NCBI GenBank assembly: GCA_012910725.1 | Contig: WNEG01000081.1 | Coordinates: 1-5,633 of the forward strand | Source of the DNA: Candidatus Ethanoperedens thermophilum | GTDB taxonomy: Archaea > Halobacteriota > Methanosarcinia > Methanosarcinales > EX4572-44 | Direction of reading: 5' to 3' | Length of the DNA: 5,633 bases | Part shown: one piece after another, positions 1 through 5,399 of the stretch | Layout of the letters: every line of letters starts with the position of its first letter | Numbering within the stretch: position 1 is the stretch's first letter | Position numbers and translations under genes: made by a program | The notes under the pieces: generated by a model | Databases searched by the model: none | What the model was told of the DNA's origin: nothing | Seen by the model: only the letters and a program-made list of their open reading frames with translations

Positions 1-48
1 TTCTTTTTCTGTTTGCTCTCCATGAATCCGTATCGTTTTTTTGTTCAT
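1..48 (-). CDS. possible 5' end of a minus-strand gene running off the left edge
   Basis: Read on the minus strand, an ATG at 48-46 opens a frame that stays open to the window edge (16 codons, rich in Lys, Glu and Arg, beginning MNKKTIRIHGEQ). Its composition is plausible for a protein start. It is too short to recognise, has no clear ribosome binding site, and overlaps the weak start region of the rightward S-layer-like gene. If it is real, the two genes are divergent and the 49-100 stretch would be promoter for this gene rather than coding. No function is proposed. Confidence 0.22.
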   Translation of the reverse strand, partial: MNKKTIRIHGEQTEKE

Positions 49-1567
49 GAATATGCATAAAACGGCTGATAGTATTAATACCCACACTTATCTACTGGGG
101 TGCCCAAGACAGGTATGGCTCAGGTTGAGCAAGAATAATATAGTACTGGATGAGCAGATACTCTACTGGGGAGATTTGTATTCGTATTACAAAAACGGCT
201 ATCTTGTTTTAAATGCTACATCCGATGGGATATTTTCTTCAGGCGGATTGTGGGCTGCAAGTTTTTCCCAGATCAACCAGTACAATGAGACAACACACGA
301 TTCTGTACTGAATGAGTCGTTTTACCTGTTTAAGAATGCTGATGTTTCAGGTAAAAACAACTGGTCGTTACATGAAAATTACAGCCTGTCAGTGATTGGA
401 ATTGATGCTGAAGCATCCCCAAGACAGGTATGGCTCCAGCTCAGCAAAAACGATGTGCCAGTGGATGATAAAATACTCTGTGGTTGGGACTATTATAATT
501 ACAGCAAGAATGGGGGCCTGGTTATAACTTCCAAGGTACGCGATGTTTTCAAAGGATATGAAAGTACACTTGTAACACTTGATAACGTGTACCAGTATTC
601 AGAAACAACACCATACAGCGAGTTGATAAACAATGCATCTCATTCGTACTCAACCGGAAATTTAAAAGGTGTTAATTGGTCGTTATGCGAAAATTGCAGC
701 CTGTCAGTGATTGGAATTGATGCTGAAGCATCCCCAAGACAGATGTGGCTTAGATTCACAAAAAACAACATGACAGTTGATGAAAAAGTAATAACGGATG
801 GAGATAACTACACGTATTACAAAAACGGACAGCTAATATTTACAGCATATCTGGACTCTATTTTTGCAGGCGTTACCACCGATATGATACAGTTCAAACA
901 GGTACGGCAGTACTCAGAAAGTGGAACACCTCTAATGGAGACAAACAAAAAGACACTGGTTGCATCCTCTCCTACACAAAGTGGATACAACAAAGGAGTT
1001 CTTCTCTACCATTCACACGAAAACAAAATATCAAACAATTTAATAAAATCGCATTTTTGTGGAATAGGTGCAACAGACTCGAGCAACAACATGCTTACGA
1101 ACAACACCGCATTGAACAACGACTACGGCATCAAGCTGGAAGATTCAAGCAATAACAAAATCTACCTAAACAATCTCATCAACAACACCAACTACAACGC
1201 TTACGACACAAGCACCAACCAGTGGAACACAAGCAGCAAAGGCAACTATTACTCTGACTACACAGGCAGCGACAACAACAGCAACGGCATCGGCGACGAC
1301 CCGCACCCGATCCCGGGCGGAAACAGCATTGATCACTTCCCGCTCATGCATCCATGGGGAGAAACACCACCACTGAAAGGCGACCTTGATGACGATTCCC
1401 AGATCACCTCTACAGATGCTGCAATCGTGCTTGAAATCGCAGTCGGCAGCCGTTTCTGTGATTCTGAAACCCTTGTTATTGCTGATGTTAGTGGCGACGG
1501 CAGGGTTTCATCACTCGACGCTCTCATAATTCTACAGATGGCGGCTGGTGCGATGGATTTATCATAA
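47..1567 (+). CDS. S-layer-type repeat / NosD-like beta-helix / dockerin mosaic protein, probably 5'-truncated
   Basis: A protein of about 506 residues built from surface-protein modules, probably an envelope or extracellular protein in its intact form. Residues about 20-305 hold three copies of a 105-residue unit with the motif PRQVWLxL-S/T-KN, then VD-x-K, a YxYYKNG segment, D-x-IF and a QYSE-T end. This matches the Methanosarcina-type S-layer-related duplication domain. Residues about 320-440 are Asn-rich NosD-like beta-helix turns (NNxI, NTALNNDYGI, GNYYSDY). Residues about 445-500 form a two-loop dockerin (GDLDDDSQITSTDAA and DVSGDGRVSSLDA). There is no signal peptide, lipobox or C-terminal membrane anchor, and the first repeat starts at its PRQVWL motif without the preceding linker, so the true N-terminus seems lost. 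ATG 47 was chosen; TTG 41 and ATG 53 are equally weak, and none has a clear ribosome site. An in-frame stop lies at 23-25. The protein may be expressed without export, or the gene may be a pseudogene. Confidence 0.72.
   Translation: MNMHKTADSINTHTYLLGCPRQVWLRLSKNNIVLDEQILYWGDLYSYYKNGYLVLNATSDGIFSSGGLWAASFSQINQYNETTHDSVLNESFYLFKNADVSGKNNWSLHENYSLSVIGIDAEASPRQVWLQLSKNDVPVDDKILCGWDYYNYSKNGGLVITSKVRDVFKGYESTLVTLDNVYQYSETTPYSELINNASHSYSTGNLKGVNWSLCENCSLSVIGIDAEASPRQMWLRFTKNNMTVDEKVITDGDNYTYYKNGQLIFTAYLDSIFAGVTTDMIQFKQVRQYSESGTPLMETNKKTLVASSPTQSGYNKGVLLYHSHENKISNNLIKSHFCGIGATDSSNNMLTNNTALNNDYGIKLEDSSNNKIYLNNLINNTNYNAYDTSTNQWNTSSKGNYYSDYTGSDNNSNGIGDDPHPIPGGNSIDHFPLMHPWGETPPLKGDLDDDSQITSTDAAIVLEIAVGSRFCDSETLVIADVSGDGRVSSLDALIILQMAAGAMDLS
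103..940 (+). repeat. three tandem 315-nt S-layer-type coding repeats
   Basis: The codons for Pro-Arg-Gln recur at 103, 418 and 733, an exact 315-nt (105-codon) period. Units run about 103-417, 418-732 and 733-940, the last one incomplete. The linker preceding units 2 and 3 is strikingly conserved: 382-427 and 697-742 are identical over 46 nt, and the wider blocks 362-427 and 677-742 differ at four positions. The interior of each unit has diverged much more. This suggests duplication followed by gene conversion, or strong constraint, at the linker encoding LSVIGIDAEASPRQ. Confidence 0.85.
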
Positions 1568-1572
1568 CTCTG

Positions 1573-1584
1573 ACTCTATAGAGT
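1573..1584. promoter_or_regulatory. 12-nt perfect palindrome / TATA-like site before the first TA pair
   Basis: ACTCTATAGAGT is a perfect 12-nt palindrome with a TATA-like core (CTATAG), about 40-45 nt upstream of the antitoxin ATG at 1623. That is the distance expected for an archaeal TATA box plus a short leader. A palindrome over the promoter is a typical place for autorepression by a toxin-antitoxin complex. The sequence is directly visible; the operator role is inferred. Confidence 0.4.
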
Positions 1585-1622
1585 GAAGTATCAACCCGGT
1601 TGACAGATACAAGGTGAAAAAT

Positions 1623-1814
1623 ATGAGAGCGATTCAGGAACAGTATGTCGTGGATGGGAAGGGACAAAAAACAGCAGTGATCATCCCGATTGATGAGTAT
1701 GAAGAACTGTTGGAAGACCTCCACGACCTATTAATCATCGTCGAACGCCGGGATGAGCCCACAATAACATTTGAAGATATTAAGAAAGGGCTGAAAGAAG
1801 ATGGAATCTTATGA
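1623..1814 (+). CDS. type II antitoxin, Phd/YefM (RelB-like) family
   Basis: A small acidic protein of 63 residues, the predicted antitoxin that binds and neutralises the RelE-type toxin encoded next to it. The middle has the Phd/YefM signature of a hydrophobic strand followed by an acidic helix (AVIIPIDEYEELLEDLHDL), and the tail FEDIKKGLKEDGIL looks like the toxin-wrapping segment. The N-terminal part is shorter than in classical Phd, so DNA binding cannot be taken for granted. ATG 1623 was chosen because AGGTG (1612-1616) lies 6 nt upstream as a good archaeal ribosome site; GTG 1614 would overlap that site. The stop overlaps the toxin start by 14 nt, implying translational coupling. A palindromic promoter site lies upstream. 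Confidence 0.78.
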   Translation: MRAIQEQYVVDGKGQKTAVIIPIDEYEELLEDLHDLLIIVERRDEPTITFEDIKKGLKEDGIL

Positions 1815-2064
1815 AATTCGATGGAAGAGTTCGGCAGCACGAGATTTACACAGCATTGATCCGCAACAAGTCTCGCGGATCATAAGAGCTATCGAATCGC
1901 TTGCAGATAACCCGTTTCCTTCGCAGCACCGTAAGATTCGGGGGTCAGTTCGGGATTACAGGATTCGGACTGGAGATTATAGAGTTATCTATCAGGTGCA
2001 TACCATATCCGGAGTTGTTATCATTTATCATATTCGGCATCGTAGACATGCGTATCGCAGGTGA
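1801..2064 (+). CDS. RelE/ParE-family toxin
   Basis: A basic 87-residue protein, the usual length for RelE-type toxins; family members inhibit growth, typically by cleaving mRNA on the ribosome. Visible family marks are the N-terminal strand YEIRWKSSAARDL, a helix ending SLADNPFP, the core RIRTGDYRVIYQV (about 54-66) and the C-terminal HIRHRRHAYR (about 78-86), where basic and Tyr residues usually form the active surface. The core is intact with no frameshift, so the toxin is probably functional. ATG 1801 lies inside the antitoxin's last codons. The stop codon TGA (2062-2064) falls within sequence that, in another frame, reads as the first calcium loop of a dead dockerin (from 2060), so the module abuts older dockerin DNA precisely. 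Confidence 0.85.
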   Translation: MESYEIRWKSSAARDLHSIDPQQVSRIIRAIESLADNPFPSQHRKIRGSVRDYRIRTGDYRVIYQVHTISGVVIIYHIRHRRHAYRR

Positions 2065-2264
2065 TTGAGATGGTTGAAATGCTCGCCCTGCGAATGTGGA
2101 TGCGGCGATACCCGCCACTCGATACCAATCGGGCGATGCTGTACTGCATTCCTGGCCACAGCCCCCCGTCCGACCCACTCTATGACATGAATGGCGACGG
2201 CAGGGTTACATCACTCGACGCACTCATGATTCTACAGATGGCGGTTGGGGACCTCATATTATGA
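2060..2264 (+). pseudogene. decayed dockerin domain (relic 1), 3' end of a lost surface-protein gene
   Basis: The last 27 codons (about 2182-2264) encode an intact second dockerin loop, DMNGDGRVTSLDALMILQ, ending in a TGA. At DNA level 2192-2250 matches 1492-1550 of the upstream dockerin at 54 of 59 positions, at a constant offset of 700 nt. The first dockerin half is recognisable only with damage. From 2060 one frame reads G-D-stop-D-G-stop-N...VDAAI, the pattern of a first calcium loop carrying two stop codons, and a frame change is needed to reach SPPSDPLYDMNGDG. A GTG-started ORF of 67 codons (2061-2264) spans the piece, but its N-terminal part is unlike any dockerin and no export signal is present, so a functional protein is unlikely. 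Confidence 0.68.
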
Positions 2265-2280
2265 CTATCGGAAGAGTTGA

Positions 2281-2287
2281 TATATAT
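2281..2287 (+). promoter_or_regulatory. probable TATA box for hicAB
   Basis: TATATAT lies 38 nt upstream of the hicA ATG in an otherwise non-coding 61-nt gap after dockerin relic 1. With archaeal spacing, transcription would start near 2310, leaving a leader of about 15 nt. No good ribosome site is seen before hicA. Confidence 0.4.
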
Positions 2288-2325
2288 CCTGCACGATAAC
2301 ATACTATACACGATGGTCGAATGCC

Positions 2326-2520
2326 ATGAAAGTGCGTGATGTTATCAAGATAATCGAGTTAGATGGCTGGTATCCGGTTACGGTGAAAGGGGGCCATCGG
2401 CAGTACAAGCACCCGACCAAAACGGGAAGGGTGACCATCGCAGGTCATCCCAGCCATGATTTGGCTCCCGGAACATCAGGCAGCATATTAAAACAGGCGA
2501 AACCAACTGAAAGGAAATAA
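2326..2520 (+). CDS. hicA: HicA-family mRNA interferase toxin
   Basis: A 64-residue protein with the HicA/YcfA double-stranded-RNA-binding-like fold. Family members are ribosome-independent mRNA interferases neutralised by HicB. Visible marks are the start MKVRDVIKIIELDGW, the catalytic-histidine region KGGHRQYKHP with His24, the strand GRVTIAGHPSHDLAPGT and the terminal helix SILKQA. The residue before His24 is Gly where most HicA proteins have Ser (GSH), and the C-terminus KPTERK departs from the usual GLT-type ending, so slight decay is possible. There is no convincing ribosome site, so translation may be leaderless or weak. The gene stops 2 nt before hicB, the usual HicAB order. Confidence 0.85.
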   Translation: MKVRDVIKIIELDGWYPVTVKGGHRQYKHPTKTGRVTIAGHPSHDLAPGTSGSILKQAKPTERK

Positions 2521-2522
2521 TT

Positions 2523-2750
2523 ATGTACAGGTTTTTAGTTGTTATCGAAAAAGCAGACGGGAACTACTCATCATATTCGCCAGACCTGCCAGGTTGTGTG
2601 GCAACTGGCAGCACACACGAAGAAGTTGAGCAAAATATGTATGAAGCTATCGTACTGCATGTGAAAGGATTGATCGAAGATGATGCACCAGTTCCGGCAC
2701 CACAAGCTTTTTCAGAGTACCTCGTGATCGAGGAGCATGTCACAGCTTGA
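2523..2750 (+). CDS. hicB: HicB-family antitoxin (short form)
   Basis: A 75-residue antitoxin predicted to bind HicA and cover its active histidine. It has the HicB partial RNase-H-like fold: MYRFLVVIEKADGNYSSYSPDLPGC, then the helix HEEVEQNMYEAIVLHVKGL and the loop EDDAPVPAP. There is no C-terminal helix-turn-helix or ribbon-helix-helix domain, so it is the short HicB form. AAGGA (2511-2515), inside the end of hicA, is its ribosome site, giving coupled translation. The final residues EEHVTA are immediately followed by dockerin-like relic sequence. The codons for HVTA may themselves derive from a dockerin, so the natural C-terminus may have been replaced. Confidence 0.85.
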   Translation: MYRFLVVIEKADGNYSSYSPDLPGCVATGSTHEEVEQNMYEAIVLHVKGLIEDDAPVPAPQAFSEYLVIEEHVTA

Positions 2751-2867
2751 CTGGCATTCCGGATTGCAAGCCCGGTTACCTGACTCGTGCTATGATGTCC
2801 AGCAGCGGCGACAGCGTCACCTCCATGTGCACCCATGATCCTTCAGGCTGCGGAGTATAATAATTAA
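2751..2867 (+). pseudogene. heavily decayed dockerin domain (relic 2)
   Basis: No ORF survives, but three frames together rebuild a dockerin. LAFRIAS (from 2751) resembles the first-loop helix ALQIA. SGDSVTSMCT (2804-2833) matches SGDGRVTSLDA with one codon lost. After a one-base frame change, MILQAAEYNN and a TAA (2835-2867) match the ALMILQAA end of archaeal dockerins. The order and spacing agree with the intact dockerin at the end of the surface-protein gene. Damage is greater than in relic 1, so it is probably older or derived from a different dockerin gene. It begins directly at the hicB stop codon. Confidence 0.55.
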
Positions 2868-2882
2868 ATCAAGAATCAAAGG

Positions 2883-3851
2883 CTACCAGTTATTTTCTGC
2901 ACAACGAAGTTGTGCAGTTTCTTGAATAAGCGTGAGCGATCGTATCCATTCGTTTTTTGGCTCACGGCTTGTCCCAACCACGAGACGTTTTATTTTTCCT
3001 ATCTGTTCTACCATGCCCTCTGCTTCGATTTGTTCGCCTCTACGTGCCTGTCCAGCGTATGTATGCGTGTACGAGAGCACATATTTGATTTCTGGATGGT
3101 CTATTTTGTATATTGATGGTGCATCAAAGGCATAATCAGCGTTTGTTACCATTGCTTCTATTTTTTTGTGTTTGATGTCAACTCCGGTGGGTAGTGGTTT
3201 TATGTCGTTCCAGTCCCGTACATACAAAAGATCGAAGTATGTATTCTTTACCATGCCGCGATTGCCTTTTCGTTTTTCATGCAGTATGAATTCTTCAAAG
3301 GTGGTGGCAGGGATTCGTTTGTTGTAGATGCGATGCCACATCTCATCATTTATTTCGCAGATTGCCCCGCCAGTTTTTTTTGCTTTTGCTATCAGGTCTC
3401 TTGCCTTAAACCAGTATTTGCCGTATACGATAAAATCAATGTCTGATGTTTTGTTAGTTAATCCTGGTAGATGTGAACCAGTAATACCCATCTGTGATAG
3501 CGGTATTTCCCCGTCTGAAAGCACCTGTACGATCACTGCTGCTTCTGGACTGGTGTCGATGAGGTCTGGTATTCTCCTGACCGGGTTTAACACCTGTTTT
3601 ACTTGGTCGAATGGTACGATGTGAACGTCCTTCACCCACGATGGACGGTGTTTTTTCATGAATGTGAAAGCATCGTCAAAATCCAGTTTACGATATCTGA
3701 CACCGTTTTTCAGGCGTTCTCCTTCTTTGTCAGGTACGTATCTCAGTATGCAGCGTATGCCGCTTTGGTGAGTGTAATCTGCTACTGCAAAGATCCAGTC
3801 ATCGGTTGTTATGATAAAATCCCGGAGTCGTGTTTTAATTGTCAAACGCAT
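2883..3851 (-). CDS. predicted nucleotidyltransferase, COG2413-like archaeal family
   Basis: A 322-residue cytoplasmic protein with a central DNA-polymerase-beta-type nucleotidyltransferase core. The GS motif (G125-S126 in ITGSHLPG) is followed ten residues later by D137-I-D139 (SDIDFIVYG), and a likely third carboxylate is D207 in YFDLLYV. All three acidic positions are present, so catalysis is plausible; the substrate is unknown. The N-terminal about 100 residues (TTDDWIFAVADYTH, ILRYVPD) and a C-terminal beta-rich part (YAGQARRGEQIEAEGMVEQIG, about 265-290) recall archaeal predicted nucleotidyltransferases of COG2413. The family call is from memory of sequence style. ATG 3851 was chosen, 9 nt after the pspAB stop; GTG 3857 would add two residues. 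It is the last gene of the htpX-pspAB operon. Confidence 0.74.
   Translation of the reverse strand: MRLTIKTRLRDFIITTDDWIFAVADYTHQSGIRCILRYVPDKEGERLKNGVRYRKLDFDDAFTFMKKHRPSWVKDVHIVPFDQVKQVLNPVRRIPDLIDTSPEAAVIVQVLSDGEIPLSQMGITGSHLPGLTNKTSDIDFIVYGKYWFKARDLIAKAKKTGGAICEINDEMWHRIYNKRIPATTFEEFILHEKRKGNRGMVKNTYFDLLYVRDWNDIKPLPTGVDIKHKKIEAMVTNADYAFDAPSIYKIDHPEIKYVLSYTHTYAGQARRGEQIEAEGMVEQIGKIKRLVVGTSREPKNEWIRSLTLIQETAQLRCAENNW
2897..2917. terminator. perfect 9-bp hairpin with 3-nt loop followed by T-rich tract
   Basis: CTGCACAAC-gaa-GTTGTGCAG is a perfect 9-bp stem with a three-base loop. On the plus strand it is followed by TTTCTT, resembling a hairpin terminator for transcripts leaving hicAB and the dockerin relic. 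It lies inside the last codons of the convergent nucleotidyltransferase gene. The structure is visible; terminator activity is inferred, and archaeal terminators often need only the T tract. Confidence 0.4.
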
Positions 3852-3860
3852 CAACACGTG

Positions 3861-4430
3861 TTAGACTGGCACATCCCATAATGGATACCAGCGCTCTACA
3901 TCTTTTTCAATAGGCAGTTCTTTTTCCATTACTGAACGAAGGCGGAACTCAAACGCGGAATTGCGCTCTTTGTTTGCTTTTGGTGCAAACGGATAGAAAT
4001 TACCGTGTTTGAAATTATATACCCAGTATATATTAGCGCCATCCTTCTCTTTAAAAGTGAACAGTGCACACAGGAGTTGTTCTCCGAAATCACGCTCAAT
4101 TAATCCCTCGCTTACCAGGTATATGTTGGATACAAGATCCTCGAAATCAGGGTCTTCGAGTACTATCCAGGTATAGCCATAGGAATCTTTTGTTATCTGA
4201 TACCTGGTGTTGGTATCTTTGCAGGCGTAGGCTAATAGCTCTTCTACCTCAACTCGTGCTTGTGTGAAATGTGATGACGCTTGTGGTTTAAAGCATATAC
4301 CTGCTCTATCAAGTGCCCTAAGATTAAGATTTACTTCGAATGTGATATTGGCTGTGGAGATGGCAAAAATATCTTTAGTTTTGGACTTTGGAAGTTTTGT
4401 CTTACCGAGAAATGCATCCAGAAAACCCAT
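3861..4430 (-). CDS. pspAB: PspA-associated protein PspAB
   Basis: A 189-residue soluble protein of the PspAB family, known from actinobacteria and archaea as a partner in phage-shock-type membrane-stress loci; its biochemical role is undefined. Recognisable marks are the N-terminus MGFLDAFLGK, the segment DSYGYTWIVLEDPDFEDLV (82-100), FGEQLLCALF (115-124), YNFKHGNFYPFAP (138-150) and the C-terminal ERWYPLWDVPV (179-189). No signal peptide or membrane segment is seen. It starts 5 nt after the htpX stop. GGAG lies 11 nt upstream, inside the end of htpX, so translation is probably coupled. The htpX-pspAB pairing is typical of archaeal loci, although no pspA gene is visible here. Confidence 0.85.
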   Translation of the reverse strand: MGFLDAFLGKTKLPKSKTKDIFAISTANITFEVNLNLRALDRAGICFKPQASSHFTQARVEVEELLAYACKDTNTRYQITKDSYGYTWIVLEDPDFEDLVSNIYLVSEGLIERDFGEQLLCALFTFKEKDGANIYWVYNFKHGNFYPFAPKANKERNSAFEFRLRSVMEKELPIEKDVERWYPLWDVPV

Positions 4431-4435
4431 ATTTT

Positions 4436-5317
4436 TTAAAACTCCATTTTTTGCTGCATTTCTTCAAGTTTTGCAATACGTTGTTCAATTTGTGGATGGG
4501 TTGAGAACAGTTTCATCAGGCTGCTGCCGGAAACAGCAGGTATGATGAAAAATGCATTCATGCCCTCGACCTTGCGAAGATCGTCTGTCGGTACACGTTT
4601 CATTGCACCACTTATCTTCATAAGGGCTGATGCGAGCTGTGCCGGCTGCCCGGTGATTGCTGCAGAACCCCTGTCAGCAGAGAACTCACGGTATCGTGAA
4701 AGAGCGCGTATTAGAAGGAAACTGATCAGCCATACAAGAATCGATACTATCCATACGGCCATAATGCCTCCAGAATCCCGTCTTCCTCGGCCCATCATGC
4801 CAAAGAACATAAGATTTCGTGCAAGGAAGAATGCTATTGTAGAAATAAAACTTGCAATAGTTATCACAAGCACGTCCCTATTTTTAACATGGCTCAGTTC
4901 ATGCGCGATTACTGCTTCAAGTTCGCCACGGTTTAATTGATGCATAAGACCTGTTGTTACAGCCACAACAGCGTTTTTCTTGCTGCGACCTGTTGCAAAG
5001 GCATTAGGAACCTTGCTTTCAACCACAGCAATCCGCGGCTTTGGTAAATCTGCAATCTGACACAGGCGGCTGACAATAGTGTGAAGTTCAGGTTCTTCGC
5101 TTTCGCTTACAATCTTCCCGCCCATACTCCACAATACAAGTTTATCAGAATAAAAATACTGAATAAATATGAAAAGCCCTGCGACAACCACAATACCCAT
5201 CGTACCAACCCCAGTTGTCGCAAGGAAGATAATAAAAGCCAGATAGACTGCTGCAAGCAAAAACATAGTCAAAAACATTCTTGCCTGGAGGCCAGTGTCA
5301 CGATACCATCGTTTCAT
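4436..5317 (-). CDS. htpX: HtpX-type membrane zinc metalloprotease (peptidase M48)
   Basis: A 293-residue integral membrane protease of the M48 family that degrades damaged membrane proteins, with its active site on the cytoplasmic side. Hydrophobic segments lie at about 14-34, 36-56, 149-174 and 187-206. The zinc site is complete: HELSH at 139-143 supplies two His and the catalytic Glu140, and Glu211 in REFSAD is the third ligand. The NAFATGR (105-111) and FSTHP (271-275) motifs and the length are standard for HtpX. ATG 5317 is supported by GGTGA (5329-5325) 7 nt upstream and a TATA box further out. It is the first gene of a leftward operon with pspAB and the nucleotidyltransferase gene, suggesting a membrane-stress response. 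Confidence 0.93.
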   Translation of the reverse strand: MKRWYRDTGLQARMFLTMFLLAAVYLAFIIFLATTGVGTMGIVVVAGLFIFIQYFYSDKLVLWSMGGKIVSESEEPELHTIVSRLCQIADLPKPRIAVVESKVPNAFATGRSKKNAVVAVTTGLMHQLNRGELEAVIAHELSHVKNRDVLVITIASFISTIAFFLARNLMFFGMMGRGRRDSGGIMAVWIVSILVWLISFLLIRALSRYREFSADRGSAAITGQPAQLASALMKISGAMKRVPTDDLRKVEGMNAFFIIPAVSGSSLMKLFSTHPQIEQRIAKLEEMQQKMEF

Positions 5318-5324
5318 AATACAT

Positions 5325-5363
5325 TCACCAAATAGATAAAGATAGCAATAGACAATATATAAG
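5325..5363 (-). promoter_or_regulatory. htpX operon promoter and ribosome binding site
   Basis: Read on the minus strand, CTTATATAT (5363-5355) is a good archaeal TATA box about 38-46 nt upstream of the htpX ATG, which places transcription start near 5333. GGTGA (5329-5325) then forms the ribosome site, 7 nt before the ATG, giving a very short leader. No other promoter is seen before pspAB or the nucleotidyltransferase gene, supporting one operon. Confidence 0.6.
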
Positions 5364-5370
5364 CTTAATC

Positions 5371-5386
5371 ACCAAGTATATTTGGT
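5371..5386. promoter_or_regulatory. operator-like inverted repeat upstream of the htpX TATA box
   Basis: ACCAAGTATATTTGGT is a 16-nt inverted repeat in which seven of eight base pairs match. It begins 8 nt upstream of the htpX TATA box, close to the TFB recognition element. The position suits a repressor or activator of the htpX-pspAB operon. A second small palindrome, CTCTAGAG (5388-5395), follows directly. The regulatory function is inferred. Confidence 0.35.
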
Positions 5387-5399
5387 TCTCTAGAGGCTA

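Noticed and set aside
103..940. 315-nt periodic repeats considered as a CRISPR or mobile-element array
   Set aside because: The period encodes in-frame protein repeats with no spacers or terminal inverted repeats.
1166..1351. Val/Ala-rich minus-strand ORF resembling a membrane segment
   Set aside because: The hydrophobicity is the mirror image of Asn-rich (AAC) codons in the NosD-like region of the surface-protein gene.
2061..2264. Intact small dockerin protein gene starting at GTG 2061
   Set aside because: Only the second dockerin loop is intact; the N-terminal part is out of frame with dockerin remains and lacks a signal peptide, so a relic is more likely.
2564..2836. 90-codon minus-strand ORF
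   Set aside because: Antisense to hicB and to dockerin relic 2, both better supported on the plus strand.
3603..3881. 92-codon plus-strand ORF
   Set aside because: Antisense to the start of the nucleotidyltransferase gene; no recognisable motif or ribosome site.
4542..4940. 132-codon plus-strand ORF
   Set aside because: It lies antisense to htpX, whose zinc motif and membrane segments are unmistakable; the composition looks like a shadow frame.
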